Of a DNA stretch of 10,862 nt, positions 4,836 through 10,862 are shown piece after piece. Made by a program: the position numbers and the translations under genes. The stretch is from the NCBI GenBank assembly GCA_034211115.1, contig JAXHTH010000021.1, forward strand, positions 1-10,862, in the 5' to 3' direction. Positions within the stretch are counted from its first letter, which is position 1, and every line of letters starts with the position of its first letter. The notes below the pieces were generated by a model that saw only the letters and a program-made list of their open reading frames with translations, made no database searches and was not told where the DNA came from. The DNA is from JAXHTH01 sp034211115. Lineage in GTDB: Bacteria; Planctomycetota; Phycisphaerae; Phycisphaerales; SM1A02.

Positions 4836-7800
4836 ATGCACCATCAAGCCCACTGGGCGGCCCGGCTGGGGGCTCTGGCCCTTCTCAGCTCGGCCGCCGC
4901 CACGTCCGCCGAGGTCATTCCACACGCGGGAATGCTTCGTTACCCCGACGTCAGCCGCGAGCACATCGTCTTCGCCTACGCCAACGATCTGTGGATCGTC
5001 GACCGCGAGGGCGGTATGGCCCGCCCGCTGGCCAGTCCTCCCGGCTCGGAGGTGCTGCCCCGATTCAGCGATGACGGCCAGACCATCGCGTTCATGGGCA
5101 ACTACGACGGCGGGCGCGACATCTACACGATCTCCATCTACGGCAACGCGCCGCATCGCGTCACCCATCACCCCACGGGCGAGGTTCTGTCCGACTGGAC
5201 CCCCGACGGGCGGCTGCTGTTCTACGGCATGGTCCAGGGCGGGATGCCCCGCGCGCGGCAGATGTACTTCGTCGATCCCGCCGGCGGCCTGCCGGAAGAG
5301 CTGCCCATCCCCTACGGCTCGTTCGGCTCGATCAGCGACGACGGCGCCTGGCTCGCCTACACCCCCAACTCCCGCGAGCAGCGCACCTGGAAGCGCTACA
5401 TGGGCGGCCTCGCCACCGATATCTGGCTCTTCAACCTCCAGACGCACGAGAGCGAGATGATCACCGACTGGGCCGGCACGGACGCCCTGCCCATGTGGCA
5501 CGGCGAGAAGATCTACTATCTCTCCGACGCCGGCGAGAACCATCGCCTGAATATCTGGTGCTATGACACCGAGACCGGCGACCGCGAGCAGATCACCCGC
5601 TTCCGCGACTTCGACGTGAAGTGGCCCTCGATGGGCCCGGGCAAGGGCGGCGGGGGCGAGATCATCTTCCAGAACGGCGCCGCCCTGTATCTCTATGACC
5701 TGCGCGGACGATCCTCACGCGAGATCAAGGTCCAGATCCCGGGCGACCGGCCGACCATCCGGCCCCAGCGCATCGACGCCTCCGACTTCATGCAGGCGTA
5801 CGACATCTCCGCCACCGGCAAGCGGGCCGTCGTCCAGGCGCGGGGGGACATCTGGACCCTGCCCGCCGAGCACGGCTCGCCGCGCAATCTCACCCGCACG
5901 GACGGCGTGGCCGAGCGCAGCCCATCCTGGAGCCCCGACGGGAAGTGGATCGCCTACTTCTCCGACAAGACCGGCGAGTACGAGCTGTACGTCACCCAGT
6001 CCGACGGCAACGGCGAGACGAAGCAGATCACCCGCGACTCGAAGACGTTCTACTTCGGCGTCGGCTGGTCGCCCGACTCGGAGTGGCTGCTGTATTTCAC
6101 CAAGGCCTTCGAGGCGTATCTCTATAACGTCGAAACGGAGGAGACCCGCTACCTCGGCAAGGATCCCTGGGGCACCTTCGGCGGCATGAGCTGGTCCCAC
6201 GACAGCCGATGGATCGCCTACGCACGCTCCCACGAGGAGCGGGCGATGACGGCGGTCTGGCTCTACGACGTCGAGAACGACGAGCATCACAAGGTCACCG
6301 CGGGCATGTTCAACGACAGCCAGCCGACCTTCGACCGCAAGGGTGATTACCTCTACTTCGCCAGCCAGCGGCATTTCAGCCCGACCTACTCGCAGGTGGA
6401 CAGCAACTTCATCTACGATGACAGCGAGGTGCTTGTCGCCGTCCCCCTCCGCGAGGATGTCGAGTCGCCCTACCTGCTCGAAAGCGATGAGGAGGAATGG
6501 GACGAGGATGAAGCGGCCGAGGAAGGCGAAGAAGCCGAGGGGGACGAGGAAGCCGACGACGAAGACGCCGAAGGCGATGAACAAGGCGACGAACAGGACG
6601 CCGACAACGGCGAAGGCGACGAGGACGAAGAAGAAGCCGACGTCCCGCGCCACCCCCTGCACGGCGTCTGGGAAGGCTCCGTCACCGGCCTCAAGGACAT
6701 GCTCGAGAGCGTGGTGCCCCCCGACGCGGGCATCGAGATCTCGGACACCGCTCCCTATACCCTCAACATCGTCGTCGATGAAGAGGGCAACATCTCCGGC
6801 ACCAGCACCATCGAGATCATGGGCCAGTCCCAGACCGAGGAGCTCGGTGACGTCACCTTCAACGAGGACACCGGCGAGTATCTCGAAATCGATGAAGAGG
6901 AAGGCAACCGGTCCGTCATGCGCGGCACGCTCGAGGGCGACACCCTCTCCGGAACCTGGGAGGTCACCGGCATGATGACCGGCTCCGGCACCTGGACCGT
7001 CACCCGGACCGAGGAGGAACCGGAGGTCGAGGAAGAGGCGGCCGAGGTCGTCGAGATCGACCTCGAGGGCTTCGAGGCCCGCGCCATCCAGCTCGGCGTC
7101 CCCAACGGCACCTTCGGCCAGCTCGCCGTCAACGACAAGAACCAGCTCATCTACGTGCGCCGGGGCAAGGGCATCAAGCTCTTCGACATCGACGACGAGA
7201 AGAAGGCCGAAAAGTCCGTCGCGGGCATGGCGATGGGATTCGCCATCTCCGGCGACGGCAAGAAGCTGCTCGTCATCACGCCCCGCGGGGCGCAGATCCA
7301 GAACGCCGCCTCCGGCGCCTCCGGCAAGCCCGTCGTCGACGATCCCATGGACGTCATCATCGATCCCCCCGTCGAGTGGAGGCAGCTCTTCCACGACGTC
7401 TGGCGCATCTACCGCGACTTCTTCTACGTCGAGAACATGCACGGCGTGGACTGGCCCGCCATGCGCGAGCACTACGCCGCCATGCTCGATGACTGCGTCA
7501 CCCGCGAGGATGTCAGCTACGTCATCTCCGAGCTCATCTCCGAGCTCAACGTCGGACACGCCTACTACTTCGGCGGAGACGTCGAAGAGCAGGAGTTCCG
7601 GCGCGTCGGACTGCTCGGCGTCGACTTCGCCCTCGATCAGGGCGCCTTCCAGATCGCGAAGATCTACGAGGGCGCGCCGTGGGACGTCGACGCCCGCAAC
7701 CTGCTCCAAGAGCCCGGCGTGGACGTGAAGGAGGGCGACTACCTTCTCGCCGTCAACGGCGTGCCGCTCGACACGTCCGTCGATCCCTGGGCCGCCTTCA

Positions 7801-8594
7801 TCGGGCTCGCCGGCAAGGAAGTCACCCTCACTGTCAGCGAAAAACCCGAAATGGACGACGACGCCCGAACCGTCGTCGTCGAGCCCATGCGCTCCGACAT
7901 GGAGCTGCGCTACCGCGACTGGATCGAGCGGAACCGCAGGCACGTCGAGGAGATGACTGACGGCCGCGTCGGGTACATCTATGTGCCCAACACCTCGCGC
8001 GGCGGGCAGAACGATCTCGTCCGCCAGTATTTCGGACAGCTCGACAAGGACGCCCTGATCATCGACGAACGCTGGAACGGCGGAGGACAGATCCCCACCC
8101 GCTTCATCGAGATGCTCAACCGGCCCATCACCAACTACTGGGCGCGGCGCGATGGCCATGACTGGAAGTGGCCGCCGGACGCCCATCACGGGCCCAAGTG
8201 CATGCTCATCAACGGCAACGCCGGCTCCGGTGGAGATCACTTCCCCTGGCTCTTCCGCCTCAACGAGCTCGGCAAGCTCATCGGCACCCGGACCTGGGGC
8301 GGCCTTGTCGGCATCTCCGGCAACCCCGGCCTCATCGACGGCGGGTATGCCTCCGTGCCCACCTTCGGCATCTACGAGCCGGACGGCACCTGGGCCGTCG
8401 AGGGACACGGCGTCGATCCCGATCTCGAGGTCATCGACGATCCCGCCCTCATGGTCGACGGCGGCGACCCCCAGCTCGATGCCGCCATCGAGCTCATGCT
8501 CGAAGAGATCGAGGCCGGAAACGTCTTCACCTGGCCCCAGCGCCCGCCGGATCCCGACCGCAGCGGCATGGGCATCCCGGAAGAGGATCAGTAA
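4836..8594 (+). CDS. Secreted tricorn-protease homologue (S41 type) with acidic and beta-barrel insertion
   Basis: The 1252-aa protein has a signal peptide (residues 1 to about 25, hydrophobic RLGALALLSSAAATSA, cleavage probably before EVIP), so it acts outside the cytoplasm. Residues 26 to about 545 form WD/TolB-like propeller blades (repeated SxDGxxIAF, DLWIVDREGG, SPDGKWIAY). A 53-residue segment at 550-602 has 35 Asp/Glu and no Lys/Arg. A strand-rich unit follows (606-724, starting GVWEGSVTG). The propeller resumes at about 740 (VEIDLEGFEARAIQLGVPNGTF). Then come the C1 helical part (about 845-915), a PDZ domain (about 920-1005) and the C2 catalytic domain. His908, Ser1131 (GSGGD) and Glu1189 (EGHGVDPD) align with the tricorn catalytic His, Ser and Glu, so a processing peptidase for peptides is likely. 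The Ser before the His and the Asp after the nucleophile of archaeal tricorn are both Gly here. ATG 4836 has AGGAGA 9 nt upstream; the in-frame TTG 4803 lies before that site and is rejected. Confidence 0.95.
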   Translation: MHHQAHWAARLGALALLSSAAATSAEVIPHAGMLRYPDVSREHIVFAYANDLWIVDREGGMARPLASPPGSEVLPRFSDDGQTIAFMGNYDGGRDIYTISIYGNAPHRVTHHPTGEVLSDWTPDGRLLFYGMVQGGMPRARQMYFVDPAGGLPEELPIPYGSFGSISDDGAWLAYTPNSREQRTWKRYMGGLATDIWLFNLQTHESEMITDWAGTDALPMWHGEKIYYLSDAGENHRLNIWCYDTETGDREQITRFRDFDVKWPSMGPGKGGGGEIIFQNGAALYLYDLRGRSSREIKVQIPGDRPTIRPQRIDASDFMQAYDISATGKRAVVQARGDIWTLPAEHGSPRNLTRTDGVAERSPSWSPDGKWIAYFSDKTGEYELYVTQSDGNGETKQITRDSKTFYFGVGWSPDSEWLLYFTKAFEAYLYNVETEETRYLGKDPWGTFGGMSWSHDSRWIAYARSHEERAMTAVWLYDVENDEHHKVTAGMFNDSQPTFDRKGDYLYFASQRHFSPTYSQVDSNFIYDDSEVLVAVPLREDVESPYLLESDEEEWDEDEAAEEGEEAEGDEEADDEDAEGDEQGDEQDADNGEGDEDEEEADVPRHPLHGVWEGSVTGLKDMLESVVPPDAGIEISDTAPYTLNIVVDEEGNISGTSTIEIMGQSQTEELGDVTFNEDTGEYLEIDEEEGNRSVMRGTLEGDTLSGTWEVTGMMTGSGTWTVTRTEEEPEVEEEAAEVVEIDLEGFEARAIQLGVPNGTFGQLAVNDKNQLIYVRRGKGIKLFDIDDEKKAEKSVAGMAMGFAISGDGKKLLVITPRGAQIQNAASGASGKPVVDDPMDVIIDPPVEWRQLFHDVWRIYRDFFYVENMHGVDWPAMREHYAAMLDDCVTREDVSYVISELISELNVGHAYYFGGDVEEQEFRRVGLLGVDFALDQGAFQIAKIYEGAPWDVDARNLLQEPGVDVKEGDYLLAVNGVPLDTSVDPWAAFIGLAGKEVTLTVSEKPEMDDDARTVVVEPMRSDMELRYRDWIERNRRHVEEMTDGRVGYIYVPNTSRGGQNDLVRQYFGQLDKDALIIDERWNGGGQIPTRFIEMLNRPITNYWARRDGHDWKWPPDAHHGPKCMLINGNAGSGGDHFPWLFRLNELGKLIGTRTWGGLVGISGNPGLIDGGYASVPTFGIYEPDGTWAVEGHGVDPDLEVIDDPALMVDGGDPQLDAAIELMLEEIEAGNVFTWPQRPPDPDRSGMGIPEEDQ

Positions 8595-8642
8595 GCCCCC
8601 GCCTCCCGGCCCTCATCGGCCGGACGGTTCACCCCCCTCCTC

Positions 8643-8672
8643 AAGACCCGGAGTCTACCTCCGGGTCTTTTT
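8643..8672 (+). terminator. Intrinsic terminator after the tricorn-like gene
   Basis: A perfect 11-bp stem (8643-8653 with 8659-8669) with the loop TCTAC is followed by a run of T (8668-8672) and further T/C bases. It starts 48 nt after the TAA stop. This is the clearest intrinsic terminator in the window. Confidence 0.93.
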
Positions 8673-8696
8673 CTTCGGCTCATGCCGACCGGTCGG

Positions 8697-8732
8697 GCGC
8701 CGCGGCCGGCGACCGAAGGGAGTCGGCCGTGC
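8697..8732 (+). repeat. 36-nt palindromic repeat family 2, copy A
   Basis: The unit ends in GGGAGTCGGCCGTGC. Positions 5-11 (CGCGGCC) pair with 29-35 (GGCCGTG) in a 7-bp stem with one G-T pair. Copies B, C and D have the same length and layout with different but still complementary stem bases. Confidence 0.8.
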
Positions 8733-8750
8733 CGCACTTCCGAGGGTCGG

Positions 8751-8786
8751 GTGCCGCTGCCGGCGAGCGCAGCGAGTCGGCAGTGC
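8751..8786 (+). repeat. 36-nt palindromic repeat family 2, copy B
   Basis: Same orientation as copy A, 18 nt after it. The stem is CGCTGCC with GGCAGTG. The central part (GAGCGCAGCGAGTC) differs most from the other copies and its inner stem is weak. B and copy C face each other across 20 nt and share 27 of 36 bases, so they can also pair with one another. Confidence 0.8.
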
Positions 8787-8806
8787 AGTATTCTCATCAG
8801 CCGGGC

Positions 8807-8842
8807 GCATCGCCGACTCCCTTCGGTCGCTGGCGATGGCAC
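8807..8842 (-). repeat. 36-nt palindromic repeat family 2, copy C (inverted)
   Basis: Opposite orientation to A, B and D. The stem is CATCGCC with GGCGATG, a perfect 7 bp, and differs from the other copies at both arms in a compensating way. It lies just downstream of the PH-like gene's stop on that gene's strand. Confidence 0.8.
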
Positions 8843-8848
8843 CCGGAC

Positions 8849-8865
8849 GCGCGAGCGCTTCGCGC
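8849..8865 (-). terminator. Hairpin directly after the PH-like gene
   Basis: A 6-bp perfect inverted repeat, GCGCGA with TCGCGC and a 5-nt loop, begins one base after the TGA of the minus-strand gene. It has no T-run. Together with copy C of repeat family 2 next to it, it may mark the end of that transcript. Confidence 0.4.
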
Positions 8866-8866
8866 C

Positions 8867-9340
8867 TCACCGCTTCTTCAGAAACGCCGTAACCTGCTCG
8901 TAGATGAACCGCGCCTGCGCTTCGTTGTCCTCGATGCGATCGATCCACGTGCGCGACCCGTCGCTGAGTTGGGCATCGATGCGGTAGCGCTGGATCGTCC
9001 GCCGCATCATGCGCACCGACTCCGTCTCGAAGCGGACGGTCCTGACGGCCGGGCCGGCGAAGCGGCGCGAGCGCGGCGTGGGCAGCGGGCCGTCCACAAT
9101 CCGCAGCCCGTCCCGCGTCAGCGTGATCCTGCGCACGTTGACGAGCCCGGTGAGGGCGAAGTACCCCACCGGGACGGCCGTCGCGGCGAGGATCCCGGAC
9201 GTGATGTACCGATGAACCGACACTGGTCCGGACCCCGCCAGCGGCCCCGCCACCCGCGCGACCGCAAAGAAGAGCATCACCGCCGCGAACGGCACCGCCA
9301 GCACGTGCCGCGCATTGAGCCACCGCCGGCGGAGCTGCAT
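8867..9340 (-). CDS. Small two-TM membrane protein with PH-like domain
   Basis: From ATG 9340 the protein has 157 residues: a basic start (MQLRRRWLNAR), two membrane segments at about 12-36 and 47-69, then a cytoplasmic domain of about 85 residues. That domain contains ITLTRDGLRIVDGPLPTPRSR, a strand-rich middle, LSDGSRTWIDRIEDNEAQARFIYEQVTAFL. The GPLP turn and the final 'eqA-x-fiexqv-xFL' helix resemble bacterial membrane proteins with a PH-like fold of unknown role. The open frame reaches up to 9571, but the added residues read through repeat copy D and overlap the dus gene, so they are rejected. No strong ribosome-binding site precedes ATG 9340; a GTG at 9406 with GAGGA about 11 nt upstream is the alternative and would give 179 residues. 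The gene is probably real; its function is unknown. Confidence 0.75.
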   Translation of the reverse strand: MQLRRRWLNARHVLAVPFAAVMLFFAVARVAGPLAGSGPVSVHRYITSGILAATAVPVGYFALTGLVNVRRITLTRDGLRIVDGPLPTPRSRRFAGPAVRTVRFETESVRMMRRTIQRYRIDAQLSDGSRTWIDRIEDNEAQARFIYEQVTAFLKKR

Positions 9341-9548
9341 TCCATCTGCGGTCCGCTCAGCCCCCGCCCCCGCCGGCGCCGTTCTTTCTCGATTCCGTCT
9401 GGGCACGGCGGCATTGTCCTCGAAATGCAAGCAGCCTGCATCGTCGCCCGTGACGATCGACCTGGTGCCGCTGCCAGCGACTGAAAGGAGTCGGCAGTGC
9501 GAGAGCGCCAGCGCCGCGCGGGATGCGCTCCCGCGATGCCGGCAGCGA
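9341..9548. other. Spacer with repeat copy D and degenerate palindromes
   Basis: The 208-bp gap between the PH-like gene and dus contains repeat copy D (9465-9500) and then several short GC-rich inverted repeats, including the perfect 8-mer TGCCGGCA at 9537-9544 next to the dus stop. If the PH-like gene starts at GTG 9406 the first 66 bases are coding. I see no promoter consensus. Confidence 0.45.
9465..9500 (+). repeat. 36-nt palindromic repeat family 2, copy D
   Basis: Same orientation as A and B. The outer stem CGCTGCC with GGCAGTG is as in copy B, and the inner stem GACT (15-18) with AGTC (25-28) around a 6-nt loop is complete only here. It lies between dus and the PH-like gene. Confidence 0.8.
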
Positions 9549-10712
9549 CTACTGTGAGTAATGCCGCTCAATCACCCCGCGCCACTCTGCGGCCGTGCGG
9601 CAGGTGATGAAGGCGGCCTTGACGGCTTCGCCATCCGGGTGGTGCATTGCGAACCTGATGCCGAACTTGCGCATCATGCGCGACGCGGCCCGCTCGCCCC
9701 ACAACCGCATCGAGAGATCGAAGTGATCGAGCAGCGCGCGGCGCTGTTCGGCCAGCGTCGGCCCTTCCGGGGGCCGGCCTGACATCAACTGCCGCGCCTG
9801 GCGGAAGATCCAAGGGTTGCCGATGCAGCCGCGCGCCACGGCCACCGCCGACACGCCCGTCACCTCGAGCATCGCGAAGATGTCGCGGGCGGTCCAGATG
9901 TCGCCCGAGCCGAGGATGAGCCGGTCCGGGTGACGCTTCACGAGATCAACCAGGAACTCCCAGCGGCTGGGGCCCTCGTACTTCTGCACGACGGTGCGGC
10001 AGTGCACGGTCGCCCAGGCGTAGCCGAGGTCGTAGGCTGCATCGAAGATGCGGTGGAAGTGCTCCGCCTGACGCGGCGAATCGTCGTACGCACGCCGCAT
10101 CTTGACCGTCAGCGGCACATCCTCCGGCACCGCGCGCCGCACGGCCTCGAGGATCGCGATCGCCTCGTCGGGAGCCGCGAGCAGGTGCCCGCCTCGATTA
10201 CGCCGACGGATCTTCCGCACGGGGCAGGCGAGGTTCACATCGACCACGTCGTAGTTCATGGTCAGGAGGATCGAAGCGGCCTCGGCCATCTGGCCCGGGT
10301 CGGAGCCGATGATCTGGCCGGCGATGGGGTGATCGTGCAGACCCGCTCCGGGAAGAGCGCGGGTCGTCTCCGCGTCCTCGCATCCCGCCGCTTCCGGGCG
10401 ATTCCGGGGGCCGCCGGCCCCGCCGCGGCTGGCCAGCAGGTCCGGATCCTCGCGGGTGCGGCCCTTGCCGCCTGAGATAAGTGTCTGATCCAGCAGGGCT
10501 TCGGTGACGCAATAGGGGCAGCCGTGGCGGCGGGCGACCAGCCGCATCGCCCCATCGGAATACCCGGCGAGGCCCGCCTGGAAGAACGGGGCATCGAAGC
10601 CCGGCACGAGCCGACGGAGGCGCTCATCGACCGCCCACCCCCGGGCGATCTCGGCGATCGGCCGGTCGGTTCGATGCTGACCGGGAGGTGATGGGCTCAT
10701 CTGCACGGACAT
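9549..10712 (-). CDS. dus: tRNA-dihydrouridine synthase family protein
   Basis: Dus enzymes are FMN proteins that reduce specific uridines of tRNA using NADPH. The 387-aa protein has the N-terminal APFFQAGLAGYSDGAMRLVARRHG, the catalytic cysteine Cys163 in VNLACPVRKI, the flavin-contacting Lys204 in LTVKMR, VHCRTVVQKYEGPSRW, GSGDIWTARD, and the phosphate-binding ARGCIGNPWIF, in family order, followed by the usual helical C-terminal domain. The family's 'GCP' here reads ACP, a mild variant. Between ISGGK and HPIAGQIIGSDP about 40 residues rich in Gly, Ala and charged residues (about 84-126) are longer than usual. The start ATG 10712 is chosen because a TATCAT element lies 6 nt before it, which suggests a leaderless mRNA; ATG 10700 and GTG 10715 are alternatives. 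Which uridine is modified cannot be told. The TAG stop is followed by a degenerate palindrome. Confidence 0.93.
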   Translation of the reverse strand: MSVQMSPSPPGQHRTDRPIAEIARGWAVDERLRRLVPGFDAPFFQAGLAGYSDGAMRLVARRHGCPYCVTEALLDQTLISGGKGRTREDPDLLASRGGAGGPRNRPEAAGCEDAETTRALPGAGLHDHPIAGQIIGSDPGQMAEAASILLTMNYDVVDVNLACPVRKIRRRNRGGHLLAAPDEAIAILEAVRRAVPEDVPLTVKMRRAYDDSPRQAEHFHRIFDAAYDLGYAWATVHCRTVVQKYEGPSRWEFLVDLVKRHPDRLILGSGDIWTARDIFAMLEVTGVSAVAVARGCIGNPWIFRQARQLMSGRPPEGPTLAEQRRALLDHFDLSMRLWGERAASRMMRKFGIRFAMHHPDGEAVKAAFITCRTAAEWRGVIERHYSQ

Positions 10713-10862
10713 CACCTGATGATAAGCCCCCGGAAGTAGCCCCGACCCCCGGAATTGGCCCCGGCAACGACGTCCGCAGGCGGCCCGACCCCCGTGTGTG
10801 GCAGAAGCCGACGCCGTGGCACACCCGCACCGATCTCATGGAGACCGTGCAGCAGCACCTCG
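10691..10862 (+). CDS. 5' part of a plus-strand gene running off the right edge (partial)
   Basis: An open frame from ATG 10691 continues to the end of the window for 57 codons. The first 25 residues are Pro/Gly-rich (SPDDKPPEVAPTPGIGPG), then RRRPDPRVWQKPTPWHTRTDLMETVQQHL. From about 10766 nearly all codons end in G or C, as in the real genes here, which favours coding. I do not recognise it. GGGAGGTG (10683-10690) directly abuts the ATG, which is too close for normal use, so the true start could be GTG 10796 or ATG 10838. From ATG 10691 it would overlap the divergent dus start by up to 22 nt, so at least one of the two starts is likely wrong or the two genes really overlap. Confidence 0.45.
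   Translation, partial: MGSSARTSPDDKPPEVAPTPGIGPGNDVRRRPDPRVWQKPTPWHTRTDLMETVQQHL
10713..10724 (-). promoter_or_regulatory. -10 element for leaderless dus transcription
   Basis: TATCAT on the minus strand (complement of 10719-10724) matches TAnnnT and is separated from ATG 10712 by exactly six bases (CAGGTG). No -35 and no properly placed ribosome-binding site are seen. The geometry equals that at purM. Confidence 0.5.

Noticed and set aside
3490..5460. A 656-codon plus-strand open frame across purM and into the tricorn gene
   Set aside because: It is antisense to purM and then out of frame with the tricorn-like gene; the translation is rich in His, Asp, Ala and Arg with no domain. Both overlapped genes are certain.
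5715..8408. An 897-codon open frame on the minus strand opposite the tricorn-like gene
   Set aside because: It is a shadow of GC-rich coding on the plus strand: composed mostly of Val, Ala, Asp, Gly, Leu without recognisable domains, while the opposite frame gives a complete tricorn architecture.
9341..9571. N-terminal extension of the PH-like protein up to ATG 9571
   Set aside because: The extra 77 residues read through palindromic repeat copy D and overlap the end of dus; they are basic and low in structure. A start at 9340, or at most GTG 9406, is more reasonable.
10624..10839. A 71-codon minus-strand open frame upstream of dus
   Set aside because: It is out of frame with dus, has an improbable composition, and overlaps both the dus start and a plus-strand frame with better codon use.

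Overview
This is a GC-rich bacterial chromosome segment, most likely from a planctomycete of the Phycisphaerae type. Three things suggest this: the CxxCxYDLRG...CPECG zinc-ribbon signature in a membrane protein, a very large secreted tricorn-protease homologue, and a REP-associated transposase of the style common in that group. The assignment is inference from family resemblance, not from a marker gene.

Layout from left to right. The last 24 codons of a plus-strand gene with a very basic tail converge on a minus-strand gene for a two-CBS-domain protein. A spacer of about 300 bp holds a good sigma70-type promoter that drives a 112-aa PUR-like nucleic-acid-binding protein. The 3' end of that gene runs into an 8-bp tandem repeat. 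Three minus-strand genes follow in tandem: a 478-aa membrane protein with a zinc ribbon, a 171-aa HUH transposase (REP-associated type), and purM for purine synthesis. Each of the three ends at the same point inside a copy of one 25-nt palindromic repeat, with the repeat's conserved ATAR supplying the stop codon. A 314-bp spacer separates purM from a divergent 1252-aa secreted tricorn-like protease, which ends at a textbook intrinsic terminator. After it come three copies of a second, 36-nt palindromic repeat, a small two-TM protein with a PH-like domain, a fourth copy of that repeat, a tRNA-dihydrouridine synthase gene, and at the right edge the start of a plus-strand gene.

The window is not one pathway. 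It mixes housekeeping genes (purM, dus), one proteolysis gene, small regulatory or nucleic-acid-binding proteins, and two families of dispersed palindromes. The most interesting layer is the repeats. The first family brackets its probable transposase and is fused to stop codons. The second keeps its hairpin stem through compensatory base changes in four copies. purM and dus each have a TAnnnT -10 element exactly 6 nt before the ATG and no ribosome-binding site, so both probably give leaderless mRNAs, whereas most of the other genes have Shine-Dalgarno sequences.
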